This document shows positions 24,201 to 31,321 of a stretch of 50,405 bases of DNA, one piece after another (positions within the stretch are counted from its first letter, which is position 1; each line of letters begins with the position of its first letter). The position numbers were made by a program, and so were the translations under genes. A model generated the notes under the pieces. It had not been told where the DNA came from, searched no databases, and worked only from the letters and a program-made list of their open reading frames with translations. Source of the stretch: Streptomyces mesophilus (GTDB lineage: Bacteria > Actinomycetota > Actinomycetes > Streptomycetales > Streptomycetaceae); the NCBI RefSeq assembly GCF_011044995.1, contig NZ_JAAKZW010000027.1, forward strand, positions 1 to 50,405. Reading direction: 5' to 3'.

Positions 24201-25187
24201 GCCAAGGACCTGGAGGCGCTCCGGCTCCAGCTCAAGCCGAAGGCGCGGCAGGCCATCTCCAAGGCGGCCGCCGCGACGGCCGAGCGCTCCGGTGGCGAGG
24301 CGATCGAGCGGTCCGGTCTGACGGACTGGACGATCGGCACGCTCACGAAGGTCTTCGAGACCCGCCGGGCGGGCCAGCCCGTGAAGGCGTATCCCGCCCT
24401 GGTCGACGCGGGCTCCGCCGTGGATGTACGGCTCTTCGACACCGAGGCCGAACAGCAGGCGGCCATGTGGAAGGGCACCCGTCGCCTGATCCTCCTCAAC
24501 ATCCCGGTGAACGTCTCGAAGTTCGCCTCCGGCAAGCTGACGAACCAGCAGAAGCTCACGCTCTCCGCCAGCCCGCACGGCTCGATCCAGGCACTCGTCG
24601 ACGACTGCGTGACGGCCGCCGCGGACAAGCTGATCGCCGACTTCGGCGGCCCGGCCTGGGACGAGGAGTCCTACCGGAAGCTGTACGAGAAGGTCCGTGC
24701 CGACATCGTGGACGCCACCGTGCACACGGTCGGCCAGGTGCAGCAGGTCCTCGCCGCCTGGCAGGCCTGCGAGCGCCGCCTGAAGTCCACGAAGAGCGCG
24801 GCGCTGCTGCCCAACCTCCAGGACGTACGGAGGCAGTTGGACGCCCTCGTGAAGCCGGGCTTCGTGACGGCGACCGGGCTGCGGCGCCTGCCCGACGTGA
24901 TGCGCTATCTCGTCGCGGCCGACCGCCGGCTGCAGCAGATGCCCACGTCCGTGCAGCGGGACACCTCGCGCATGGAGAAGGTGCACGAGATGCAGGACGA
25001 GTACGCCTGGCTCCTGGAGCAGCTGCCGCAGGGGCGCCCCGTGCCCCAGGAGGTCCTGGAGATCCGCTGGATGATCGAGGAACTCCGCGTCAGCTACTTC
25101 GCCCACGCCCTCGGCACCGCGTACCCGATCTCCGACAAACGCATCGTGAAGGCGGTGGACGCGGCGGTGCCGGGAGCGGCTCGCTGA
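21225..25187 (+). CDS. hrpA: ATP-dependent RNA helicase HrpA
   Basis: This is a full-length 1320-residue DEAH-box RNA helicase of the HrpA family. The Walker A motif GETGSGKTT is at about 95-103 and DEAH at about 193-196. SAT follows in VVITSATIDPERF, and domain 2 has TNVAETSLTVPGI and QRKGRCGRT. Then come the helicase-associated HA2/OB regions and the long C-terminal DUF3418 that distinguishes HrpA from shorter DEAH proteins. In other bacteria HrpA processes or remodels mRNA and resolves stalled translation complexes. The ATG at 21225 is preceded by a GAGATCCTGG leader with a weak binding site. It is a single gene facing a subtilase, with only 28 bases between the stops. No defects are seen. 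Confidence 0.95.
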   Translation: MSTSFDDLAALLGESSLRDAHRLGRRLEGARRIRKPEARQAVLDEIAGEAEKSAARIRERRAALPAITYPGQLPVSQKKDEIAAAIRDHQVVIVAGETGSGKTTQIPKICMELGRGARGMIGHTQPRRIAARTVAERVAEELNTPLGEVVGWKVRFTDQVSNSTYVKLMTDGILLAEIQTDRELRAYDTIIIDEAHERSLNIDFLLGYLAQLLPKRPDLKVVITSATIDPERFSRHFGDAPIVEVSGRTYPVEVRYRPLLEDDSESAEGEDGDRDQITAICDAVEELQGEGKGDILVFLSGEREIRDTADALEKKKYKFTEVLPLYARLSHAEQHRVFQPHTGRRIVLATNVAETSLTVPGIKYVIDPGTARISRYSHRTKVQRLPIEAVSQASANQRKGRCGRTSDGICIRLYSEEDFESRPEFTDAEILRTNLASVILQMTAAGLGDIEKFPFIDPPDHRNIRDGVQLLQELHALDPTQKDVRNRLTPMGRKLAQLPVDPRLARMVVEADKNGCVREVMVIAAALSIQDPRERPAEKQTQADQQHARFKDETSDFLAYLNLWRYVREQQRERGSSSFRRMCKQEYLNFLRIREWQDIYTQLRTVAKQMGIHLSDEDAPAADQQVHVSLLAGLLSHIGMKDVKDGAKNEYLGARSAKFAIFPGSALFKKAPRFVMSAELVETSRLWARVNAKIEPEWIEPLAEHLVKRTYSEPHWEKDQAAVMAYEKVTLYGVPIVTERKVNYGRIDAEVSRELFIRNALVEGDWRTHHKFFADNRRLLTEVEELEHRARRRDIMVDDDTLFDFYDERVPDHVVSGAHFDSWWKQTKREEPELLDFERSMLIRESAEAVTKDDYPDSWRQGQLKFRVTYQFEPGADADGVTVHIPLQVLNQVTDEGFDWQIPGLREDVVTELIRSLPKPIRRHYVPAPNYAKAFLDRATPLQEPLPVTLARELKGMVGVPVTAEDFDLTRVPDHLKITFRIVDERRKKLAEAKDLEALRLQLKPKARQAISKAAAATAERSGGEAIERSGLTDWTIGTLTKVFETRRAGQPVKAYPALVDAGSAVDVRLFDTEAEQQAAMWKGTRRLILLNIPVNVSKFASGKLTNQQKLTLSASPHGSIQALVDDCVTAAADKLIADFGGPAWDEESYRKLYEKVRADIVDATVHTVGQVQQVLAAWQACERRLKSTKSAALLPNLQDVRRQLDALVKPGFVTATGLRRLPDVMRYLVAADRRLQQMPTSVQRDTSRMEKVHEMQDEYAWLLEQLPQGRPVPQEVLEIRWMIEELRVSYFAHALGTAYPISDKRIVKAVDAAVPGAAR

Positions 25188-25215
25188 GCGTGCGCGTCCC
25201 CCGGCACCTGTCGCC

Positions 25216-28200
25216 TCACTTCACGGGCAGGGCCCGCAGCACGGTCTGCTCGACCGTGTTCCCCTTCGCGTCCCGCGCCGCCACCTTCAGGGCGACGAAG
25301 GAGCCCGCCTCCAGCTTGTGCCCAGGGATCGTGAACTCCCCGTCAGACAGCCGGGCTCGGGTCCAGGTCGCGCCACCGTCGAGGGAGTACGCGGCCGCTG
25401 TCGAGGCGATCAGCCGGGTCGCCGGACTGTCCACGTCGACCTCGAGAGTCAGCGGCCGCCCGGCCGGCGCCCGGTTCGCACCGTCCGTGCCCTCGGCCTC
25501 GTACGACACGCTCAGGAGCGGCAGTTCGGCGAGCTCGCCGCCGGCTGTGAACTCCCAGGCGGTGGTGGTGCGCCCGCCCAGGCCGTACAGCTCACCCGAG
25601 TCGCGCGAGCGCACCAGGCGGTAGCGGGCACTCTCCGGGCCGACGGTCGCGCCGATCTTCGTGCCGCCGCCGCGGTAGACCTCCGCGCCGTCCCGGGTCA
25701 GCACCGTGGTCGCCACCGTGTGACTCGGATAGGTGAAGTCCCGCAGATCACCGAGGTGTCCGTCGGAGTCGACCGCGTCCGAGAGCGCCGCGGTCAGCTT
25801 GCCGCCGGTGAGCGCACCGCTCGCCGCCTGCCCGAACGGGCCGCCCCACCACTCCTCGCGGTAGTGCCCGCCTACGCGGTAGGTGCGGGCGGGGTCGGGA
25901 AGGTCCAGCTCGACGCCGCTCTTCGCCCGGTGCAGATAGCGCGACCACGCGAAGCCCTCGGCGGTGACGTAGCGCGCCTGCCGCGCGGGCGCCGCCACGA
26001 ACGACGGCGAGGACCAGCTCAGTCCGTACGCGTTCGTGCCGTGCGGCGTCGCCGACTCCTGGACGACCCGCTCCTCGTTCAGAGCGCGGTAGTCGGTCTC
26101 TATGCGCGCGAGCTGCCCGATCTCCCACCGGCCGAGCCGGTGTTCGGCCGTCGCGGGCACCCCCTCACGGATGTACGCGAGGTCGTACATCGACTTCGTG
26201 TCACCCGCGCGGTTGTCGCTGCCCGCGTCCGCGAGCCGCCAGTGCTCCGTCAAGAACAGCGTCCCCGCGGCGGCCTGCCGCTGCGGCACCGCCCGGAAGG
26301 CACCCTTCGCGAACTGCCCGTACGCACCACCGGCGTTGATCCCCAGGATCACACCGTTGTCGCCCTTCTCATTGCGTCGTACGAGATTGAGCACGGCCAG
26401 CTCCTCTCGCGAGCCCCGGTCCCGCAGCGAGGCCCCCAGCGGCACCGACCCCTTCGAGGACAGCGTCACCTCGGCCTGCCCGTCGGGGACGTCCGTCGTC
26501 ACGAAGTGCCGTACGCGCTCGGTGCCCGTGCCGGTGACCAACGTGGCGGACACAGCGAGTCGTCCGGCCTTGGTGGGCAGCCGTACGGTGCCGTCGGCCC
26601 CGGTCGCCCGCGACGAAGCGGCGCCCCCGGCGAGCGGTAGCGCCACGACACCCTGTCCGGCGAGCGGCGCGCCTTCGGCGTCCACGGTCTTCACCGTGAT
26701 CCAGCGGGTGCGGTCCGCCTTGACCGGGACCGTGAGGCCCGGACCGTCCGTGACGGTCGCGGTGACCGCGCCCTCCCAGCCGGCTTCCGGCACCTGCGCA
26801 CCGTGCACGGTGACCCTCGCCTGCGCACGACCGCCCGCGGGGACGGTGAGCGCGGCGGGTTCGACGGACACCGCGTCACCGGAGACGTCGAGGTGCAGGG
26901 TCACCGGCGCGGACCCCTTGTTCACGAACCCGAGCGAGCGCGCGGTGTCGGCCGTGGACCCCTCGATGCCCACGAAGAGATTCGACTCGTCCGGTACGAC
27001 GCTCTGCGCGAGCGCGTCCGGTGCGTACGCCGTGCCCGACCCCACCGCGAAGAGACCGCCCTTGGCGGGCCGTGCCGTACCGGTGAGCAGGTGCTTGATC
27101 TCCTGGCCCGACCAGTCCGGGTGCTCACCGGCCACCAGGGCCGCGATGCCCGCGACGTGCGGGGTCGCCATCGACGTACCGGACATGGCGATGTAGTCCG
27201 GGTCGGTGCCGCCGCCCGCGATCCCGGCCGCGCGTGCGGCCACGATGTCCAGGCCCGGCCCCGCGATCTCCGGCTTCAGGCCGCCGTCACCGATGCGCGG
27301 CCCCCGGCTGGAGAACGACGTCACGGTGTCCGTGCCGTCCACGGCCCCGACGGTCAGCGCCTTGTCGGCCGTGCCCGGCGCGGACACGGAACCCAGCGCG
27401 GGACCGGTGTTGCCCGCGGCCACGACGAAGAGCGTCCCGTACTGCTCGCTCAGCTCGTTCAGCGCCAGCGATGTCGCGTCCGTACCGTCCGTGGGCCCGG
27501 CGCCGAGCGACATGTTGACGACCTTGGCACCCTTCTCCGCCGCCCACTCCATGCCCGCGATCGCCCAGGACAGATCGCCCCGCCCGTCGTCCCCGAGCAC
27601 CTTCCCGATCAACAGCTTCGCGCCCGGCGCGACCCCCTTGCGCTTCCCCTGCGCGAGCGCTCCCGTCCCGGCGACGGTCGAGGCGACGTGCGTGCCGTGC
27701 CCCTTCTTGTCGTCCGTCGACCCCGACCCGGAGAAGTCCACGGCCTCGACGATCTGCCCCGCCAGATCCTTGTGCGTGGCGTCGACCCCGGTGTCGAGCA
27801 CGGCGACCGTCGCCCCACTGCCCTCGGCGCCCTGCGCCCACGCCCGGTCGGCGCCGATCTGGGTGAGGTTCCGGTCGAGGTCGGCGGCGCGCGTCTTGGC
27901 GTCCAGCCAGATCCGCCGCACACCCTCCGGCCTGCCTGCGGCCAGCCGCTCGCCGAGCTCGTCGGCCGCGTCCTTGTCGAGACGCACGGCCTCGGCGTCG
28001 ATCGAATCCAGCTTCCTCACGGTCCGGGTGCCGTCCAGGCCCTCGCCCTGGACGATCAGCGGCAGGGTCGCGCGCCGCCCGTCGTCGAGCCCGTCGGCCA
28101 CGAGCCGGGTGACGTTGAACAGCTCCCGGTCGAGCACCTTGCCGGTGAGGTCCGCGACATCGCTCGGCACGATGTACGTCGAGCCGTTCAGGGTCGTCCG

Positions 28201-28452
28201 CTCGAATACGACACCCTCACGCCCACCGTCGGCCGGCTCCACGCTGTACGTGGGCTCCGCGCCGCCCGACTCCAGGATCCGTATCCGGTCGCCGGTCACG
28301 AGCGTGACGGTCTTCTCGTCCGCCCCCGCGTGTGCCGTACCCGCGGAGGCCGTGGCCCCGGCGGGTCCCGCCAGGGTGAGGGGCACCGCGAGCACCGCGA
28401 CCAGACCGGCCGCCAGCGCTGTGTGCACTGCTCTTGTCTTCATCCGAGGCAT
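25216..28452 (-). CDS. Secreted S8 subtilisin-like serine protease
   Basis: This secreted subtilase has 1078 residues: a signal peptide (about 1-34), a propeptide region to about 195, an S8 catalytic domain (about 205-480), and a long C-terminal extension with Ig-like and jelly-roll segments. The catalytic residues are all present: Asp220 in VAVLDTGV, His252 in GHGTHV, Asn348 in AAGNTGP (oxyanion) and Ser427 in GTSMATPH. Mycelial bacteria use such enzymes for extracellular protein degradation. ATG 28452 was taken; ATG 28443 (MKTRAV) is equally possible because neither has a clear binding site. No sorting signal or terminal anchor is seen. It is a monocistronic gene facing hrpA. Confidence 0.93.
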   Translation of the reverse strand: MPRMKTRAVHTALAAGLVAVLAVPLTLAGPAGATASAGTAHAGADEKTVTLVTGDRIRILESGGAEPTYSVEPADGGREGVVFERTTLNGSTYIVPSDVADLTGKVLDRELFNVTRLVADGLDDGRRATLPLIVQGEGLDGTRTVRKLDSIDAEAVRLDKDAADELGERLAAGRPEGVRRIWLDAKTRAADLDRNLTQIGADRAWAQGAEGSGATVAVLDTGVDATHKDLAGQIVEAVDFSGSGSTDDKKGHGTHVASTVAGTGALAQGKRKGVAPGAKLLIGKVLGDDGRGDLSWAIAGMEWAAEKGAKVVNMSLGAGPTDGTDATSLALNELSEQYGTLFVVAAGNTGPALGSVSAPGTADKALTVGAVDGTDTVTSFSSRGPRIGDGGLKPEIAGPGLDIVAARAAGIAGGGTDPDYIAMSGTSMATPHVAGIAALVAGEHPDWSGQEIKHLLTGTARPAKGGLFAVGSGTAYAPDALAQSVVPDESNLFVGIEGSTADTARSLGFVNKGSAPVTLHLDVSGDAVSVEPAALTVPAGGRAQARVTVHGAQVPEAGWEGAVTATVTDGPGLTVPVKADRTRWITVKTVDAEGAPLAGQGVVALPLAGGAASSRATGADGTVRLPTKAGRLAVSATLVTGTGTERVRHFVTTDVPDGQAEVTLSSKGSVPLGASLRDRGSREELAVLNLVRRNEKGDNGVILGINAGGAYGQFAKGAFRAVPQRQAAAGTLFLTEHWRLADAGSDNRAGDTKSMYDLAYIREGVPATAEHRLGRWEIGQLARIETDYRALNEERVVQESATPHGTNAYGLSWSSPSFVAAPARQARYVTAEGFAWSRYLHRAKSGVELDLPDPARTYRVGGHYREEWWGGPFGQAASGALTGGKLTAALSDAVDSDGHLGDLRDFTYPSHTVATTVLTRDGAEVYRGGGTKIGATVGPESARYRLVRSRDSGELYGLGGRTTTAWEFTAGGELAELPLLSVSYEAEGTDGANRAPAGRPLTLEVDVDSPATRLIASTAAAYSLDGGATWTRARLSDGEFTIPGHKLEAGSFVALKVAARDAKGNTVEQTVLRALPVK

Positions 28453-28544
28453 TCAACTCAGCGCAGTTACTGGCGTATTACCGGACCGGACCGCGCCAGG
28501 TCGCTCGCTCCGTGACCGCCCCTGGCCGCCGCTGGAAAAGCCGG

Positions 28545-28575
28545 TTCGACCTGGGCCCCTGACCTGCTGTACAGT
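28545..28575 (+). promoter_or_regulatory. Possible promoter of the second tRNA-Asp
   Basis: TTCGAC (28545-28550) and TACAGT (28570-28575) are separated by 19 bases, slightly long. The start would be near 28582, about 36 bases before the tRNA. Confidence 0.4.
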
Positions 28576-28617
28576 CTCTTCTCGCAGCGCAACGCAGAAA
28601 TAAGCGCCGCGAAACCT

Positions 28618-28692
28618 GGTCCTGTGGAGCAGTTTGGAGTGCTCGCCACCCTGTCAAGGTGGAGGCCGCGGGTTCAAATCCCGTCAGGACCG
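28618..28692 (+). tRNA. tRNA-Asp(GUC), copy 2
   Basis: The sequence is identical over 75 bases to the tRNA-Asp at 17636-17710, but the flanks differ. This copy stands alone, with its own promoter candidate and terminator. Confidence 0.97.
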
Positions 28693-28697
28693 CAGTA

Positions 28698-28729
28698 AGA
28701 AGGCCCGCACCGTTCGGTGCGGGCCTTCT
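28698..28729 (+). terminator. Terminator after tRNA-Asp copy 2
   Basis: A 14-bp perfect stem, AGAAGGCCCGCACC with GGTGCGGGCCTTCT, closes a GTTC loop six bases after the tRNA. Confidence 0.85.
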
Positions 28730-28786
28730 GCGTGTCCGGGACCGGTCCTGCGTGTCCAAGACCAGCCGCACGCGGCCGAGGCCGTC

Positions 28787-28815
28787 TTGACGCCCGCCCC
28801 CGCCGCCGGTACTTC
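28787..28815 (+). promoter_or_regulatory. Possible promoter of the DUF6274-like gene
   Basis: TTGACG (28787-28792) and TACTTC (28810-28815) lie 17 bases apart. The start would be about 35 bases before the ATG. Confidence 0.4.
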
Positions 28816-28856
28816 AACAGGGAGGCAGGAACTCCTCGTACGCCAGGAGGTGGCGC

Positions 28857-29048
28857 ATGGCGACAACGGCGCGGCATGAGACCCGAGCGCTCCTGCGGGC
28901 CCATCTCTCGGCCGCGACCGGCTATCGCCATCTCACCCGGCACTGCGCGATCTGCCACCGGCTGCTGAGGCTCGCGATGCAGCCGGAGGGGCACGAGCCT
29001 CAGGAGGGCCAGGAGGCTCCCGAGGACGAAAGTCCCGTCAAGGGATGA
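28857..29048 (+). CDS. Small Cys/His protein, DUF6274-like
   Basis: This 63-residue protein has a strong ribosome binding site (GGAGGTGG). It resembles the Streptomyces small-protein family annotated as DUF6274, a recalled assignment. Its core, YRHLTRHCAICHRLLRL, contains C-x-x-C-H with nearby histidines, which could bind zinc or make a redox pair. The C-terminal third is acidic and likely disordered. There is no signal peptide. It lies convergent to bldC, 470 bases away. An 18-base palindrome and a 24-codon frame with a related motif follow directly downstream. No function is known. Confidence 0.75.
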   Translation: MATTARHETRALLRAHLSAATGYRHLTRHCAICHRLLRLAMQPEGHEPQEGQEAPEDESPVKG

Positions 29049-29060
29049 CCAAAGCCGATT

Positions 29061-29078
29061 CCGGGCACTCGTGCCCGG
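29061..29078 (+). terminator. Palindromic hairpin after the DUF6274-like gene
   Basis: CCGGGCAC-TC-GTGCCCGG is a perfect inverted repeat 12 bases after the stop codon. It would fold with a CTCG loop and may terminate or attenuate transcription. Confidence 0.55.
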
Positions 29079-29088
29079 TGGGAAGCTG

Positions 29089-29163
29089 ATGCCGGGTCAC
29101 GGAGGTTCCTACCGGCTCCTCTACCGCAGCCACGTCATATGCCACAAGCTGCCCGACCTGTGA
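29089..29163 (+). CDS. Possible 24-residue microprotein related to its neighbour
   Basis: This short frame starts with ATG behind GTGGGAAG. Its C-terminal part, YRLLYRSHVICHKLPDL, aligns without gaps to YRHLTRHCAICHRLLRL of the gene just upstream, with nine of 17 positions identical, including the I-C-H core. It lacks the first cysteine and the acidic tail. It could be a real microprotein, a truncated duplicate or chance. Only the similarity and the weak binding site support it. Confidence 0.3.
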   Translation: MPGHGGSYRLLYRSHVICHKLPDL

Positions 29164-29174
29164 CGGGTGTCACC
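29158..29174. promoter_or_regulatory. CRP-family-like palindrome
   Basis: TGTGACGGGTGTCACC matches the CRP-family pattern TGTGA-N6-TCAC, with perfect GTGAC/GTCAC arms. It lies between the convergent DUF6274-like and bldC genes, at the end of the 24-codon frame. Which promoter it would serve is unclear. Confidence 0.4.
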
Positions 29175-29518
29175 GAACGGGTTTTGGGAAACCCGGAACT
29201 TACACCCCTCCTACAACAGGTCGATTTAATATGTGCAATTGCACCGCCTCGTGGGGTGCTCCGAGGCGCACTCCCCAAGCCTGAGCAGAGTCGAACAAGG
29301 CCGCTCAGCGACCGCCCGGACAGGGCGTCGAGCAGGGCTCCGAGCGCACAAAAAAGATCGCGCTGGACCCGGCGGAGTCCAGCGCGATCGACGACGTACC
29401 CGAATGTCTTGGGCAGGGCTCCCGTTGGGGCGGGGACCCGGTGTCGTATGGAGCTATATGCGGGCAGCGACCGAGTTGGGGGACCCGGTACGGCCCTTAT
29501 GCGGAGCTAAGGGGTGGT
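29164..29518. other. Intergenic region downstream of bldC
   Basis: No protein gene is supported in this 355-base region. It contains a CGGGTTT-TGGG-AAACCCG hairpin (29178-29195), a low-GC stretch with TTTAATAT (29225-29232), a GCCTCG/CGAGGC stem near 29250-29275, and the bldC terminator. The AT-rich patch followed by stems could mark a small RNA, but no clean promoter-terminator pair is seen on one strand. Confidence 0.4.
29350..29389 (-). terminator. Canonical U-tract terminator of bldC
   Basis: A 13-bp perfect stem, GATCGCGCTGGAC with GTCCAGCGCGATC, has an eight-base loop. On the minus strand it is followed by six T residues. Such a classic intrinsic terminator is uncommon in Streptomyces. 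It lies 130 bases beyond the bldC stop, which implies a long 3' UTR. Confidence 0.88.
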
Positions 29519-29725
29519 TCAGGCCTCGCTGCGCTGCTGCGGAATACCCGCAAGCAGTGCGCGGACCTCAGCCTCGCGGTAACGACGGTGCCCACCCAGC
29601 GTGCGGATGGACGTGAGCTTGCCGGCCTTCGCCCAGCGCGTGACCGTCTTCGGGTCGACGCGGAACATCGTGGCGACCTCAGCCGGGGTCAGCAGCGGCT
29701 CGGCATCAGGGGTGCGAGCGGTCAT
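29519..29725 (-). CDS. bldC: Developmental regulator BldC
   Basis: This 68-residue protein is a single MerR-type winged helix-turn-helix without an effector domain. The visible core is LLTPAEVATMFRVDPKTVTRW, then GKLTSIRTLGGHRRYREAEV, which matches BldC as I know it in length and sequence. BldC binds head-to-tail on direct repeats and holds back entry into sporulation, and it also affects antibiotic production. The ATG at 29725 is preceded by GAGGAGG; longer frames have no binding site. The transcript has a hairpin just before the binding site and a U-tract terminator far downstream. Its neighbours, a conserved protein gene and vdh, match the expected Streptomyces synteny. Confidence 0.95.
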   Translation of the reverse strand: MTARTPDAEPLLTPAEVATMFRVDPKTVTRWAKAGKLTSIRTLGGHRRYREAEVRALLAGIPQQRSEA

Positions 29726-30243
29726 GAGCGGCCTCCTCGGGAGAACCGAACCTTCTCGGTTCTTTCCTTTAAATTCTGCACCTTGACCCGCGTTGCCCGA
29801 TATGGCGGACACGGGTCGAGTCGGTTATAGGACGAACGGCTTGTCCTCGGCACTACAACTACACCATCCGTCCAGCCGCGTCGGCCAAACCGATGGAATT
29901 GCCCTCTCAGGTGTCCATCAACGACGGAAGCCGATGGACCATGCCATAGCGGACAGTCACGCCATTGTGACGATCAGTCACAGCGTGATCAGAAGTCATC
30001 AGGCCCCCCAATCAGAGTGCAATGCCGAGCTTTCCGCCCCCAGTTGGGCGGATGGAGCCCTCCCCGGACTCCTTGTCCTATTTTGGCATGGAGCAAGGGG
30101 AAGGATGCAAGGGTGATGTAAGTGCGGTCCGTCACGCTTGACCCAATGGCCCGGATCGGGACCTACGTCCTCGCAGTCCTCCGACCATAGCCCCAAGCGA
30201 GATGCGCAAAAGACCCGAGAGTTAGCGAGATGTACCACTTTGG
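29726..30243 (-). promoter_or_regulatory. bldC upstream region
   Basis: This is a 518-base non-coding stretch with noticeably lower GC than its neighbours. Reading towards bldC, it contains a hairpin CCGCCC-CCAGTT-GGGCGG (30034-30051), a cluster of GTCAC/GTGAC half-sites (29956-29990), an AT-rich block (TTTAAATTC, 29767-29776) where the promoter probably lies, and an 8-bp hairpin (AGAACCGA, 29742-29763) just before the ribosome binding site. Open frames on + lack binding sites. Confidence 0.55.
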
Positions 30244-31110
30244 TCAGCTTGCGAACTGCATCGCGCGAACCGTCCGCCACCGTTCCATAAGTCGTGCATA
30301 CGCGACACCGGCCCGCTCGCCGTCGCCCTGACGGAGCGCTGCGATCCCCTCCGCGACATCCGCGGCCGAGTGGTCCTCGTCGAGGTGGTCGGAGGGCAGG
30401 GTGTGCACGAGCCCGCCGTAGTCCAGCTCGACGAGGGAACGCGGATGGAACTCTTCGAGCCACCGCCCGACATCCATCAGACCGTCGATCAACGGCCCCT
30501 CCTCGAGGGTGTCGCGCAGCGTCTTCAACGCCCGCGCGACCCGTCGGCGGGCCTGCACCATCGGGGTGCGGTAGCGCAGCAGGGGCGCGCCTTCGCCCGC
30601 GCCCGCCTCCTCCTCGGGCGCCGGCTTCTCCTCGTACAGCCGCTCCTCGTCGGTGAAGAGGACGAACCAGCTCAGCGGGACATGCCAGGTGGCGGAGCGG
30701 ATCCAGGGGCGGGCGTCCGGGTTGCGCTCGAGCCAGGACTCGTAGTCGGAGGCCGTCTGCCGGCGCACCACGGGCGGCAGGACCGCGTCCAGTACGGGCT
30801 TCGGCAGCTGCTCGTCCAGTGCGCCGAGCGCCTGCCAACCGCGCAGCCGGGTGCGCCAGGGGCACACGCACAGCACCCCGTCCACGTACGCGACGAAGGC
30901 GTCACTGCTCTCGTGCACCGGGACCGGGACGGGCGGGGTCGGCACCAAGTCCCTCAGTGAGCGGCGGAGTTCGTCCTGGTACGAGGGGCGCACCTCGCGC
31001 TCCGCGTACCGCACCCAGTGGGTGCGCTCGGGCTCGGGGAACGCGGCCAGCGGCTCGTACACGCGCAGATAGGACGCGTAGGGGACACACACCGCCGAAG
31101 CCTTGGCCAC
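30244..31110 (-). CDS. Conserved actinobacterial protein of unknown function
   Basis: This is a soluble protein of about 288 residues with no signal peptide or membrane helix. It begins VAKASAVCVPYASYLRVYEPL, a conserved start in Streptomyces homologues as I recall. Landmarks are WVRYAEREVRPSY, VCPWRTRLRGWQAL, a WHVPLSWFVLF block and an acidic low-complexity insert (EEEAGAGEG). The GTG at 31110 was selected because GGGGAG lies just upstream. It sits between bldC and valine dehydrogenase; this order is conserved in the genus, so a housekeeping or developmental role is possible. I do not recognise a functional domain and assign no function. Confidence 0.8.
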   Translation of the reverse strand: MAKASAVCVPYASYLRVYEPLAAFPEPERTHWVRYAEREVRPSYQDELRRSLRDLVPTPPVPVPVHESSDAFVAYVDGVLCVCPWRTRLRGWQALGALDEQLPKPVLDAVLPPVVRRQTASDYESWLERNPDARPWIRSATWHVPLSWFVLFTDEERLYEEKPAPEEEAGAGEGAPLLRYRTPMVQARRRVARALKTLRDTLEEGPLIDGLMDVGRWLEEFHPRSLVELDYGGLVHTLPSDHLDEDHSAADVAEGIAALRQGDGERAGVAYARLMERWRTVRAMQFAS

Positions 31111-31160
31111 GCCTGCTCCCCTCCCCTGCGGTTCACCTCGGAAACCCCGCCGAGGACCCT

Positions 31161-31174
31161 CGGAACTTGTTCCG
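31161..31174. promoter_or_regulatory. Palindrome in the divergent vdh promoter region
   Basis: CGGAAC-TT-GTTCCG is a perfect 6-bp inverted repeat with a two-base centre. It lies 51 bases before the conserved gene and 148 bases before vdh, so it could control either. The spacing differs from a LexA box (GAAC-N4-GTTC). Confidence 0.4.
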
Positions 31175-31321
31175 AATCGTCCCACGGCCCTCCTTCACGA
31201 GAGAGTGATCCGCGGCACTCCGGTGCTGGGCGGGCCCGACAGGTCTTAATCTGCTGTGCAACGGCCTCCCCACCCACAGGAAGCCGCTCCAACCGCCGCA
31301 ATATCCATGGGAGTCACCACC

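Noticed and set aside
21093..25106. Large minus-strand open frame opposite hrpA
   Set aside because: HrpA has complete helicase motifs in its frame; the antisense frame is a GC-bias artefact with no recognisable domain.
29793..30116. 107-codon + frame upstream of bldC
   Set aside because: Low GC, no ribosome binding site and an unstructured translation indicate regulatory DNA.
31161..31174. LexA/SOS box in the vdh upstream region
   Set aside because: The actinobacterial box needs GAAC-N4-GTTC; here the spacer is only two bases.
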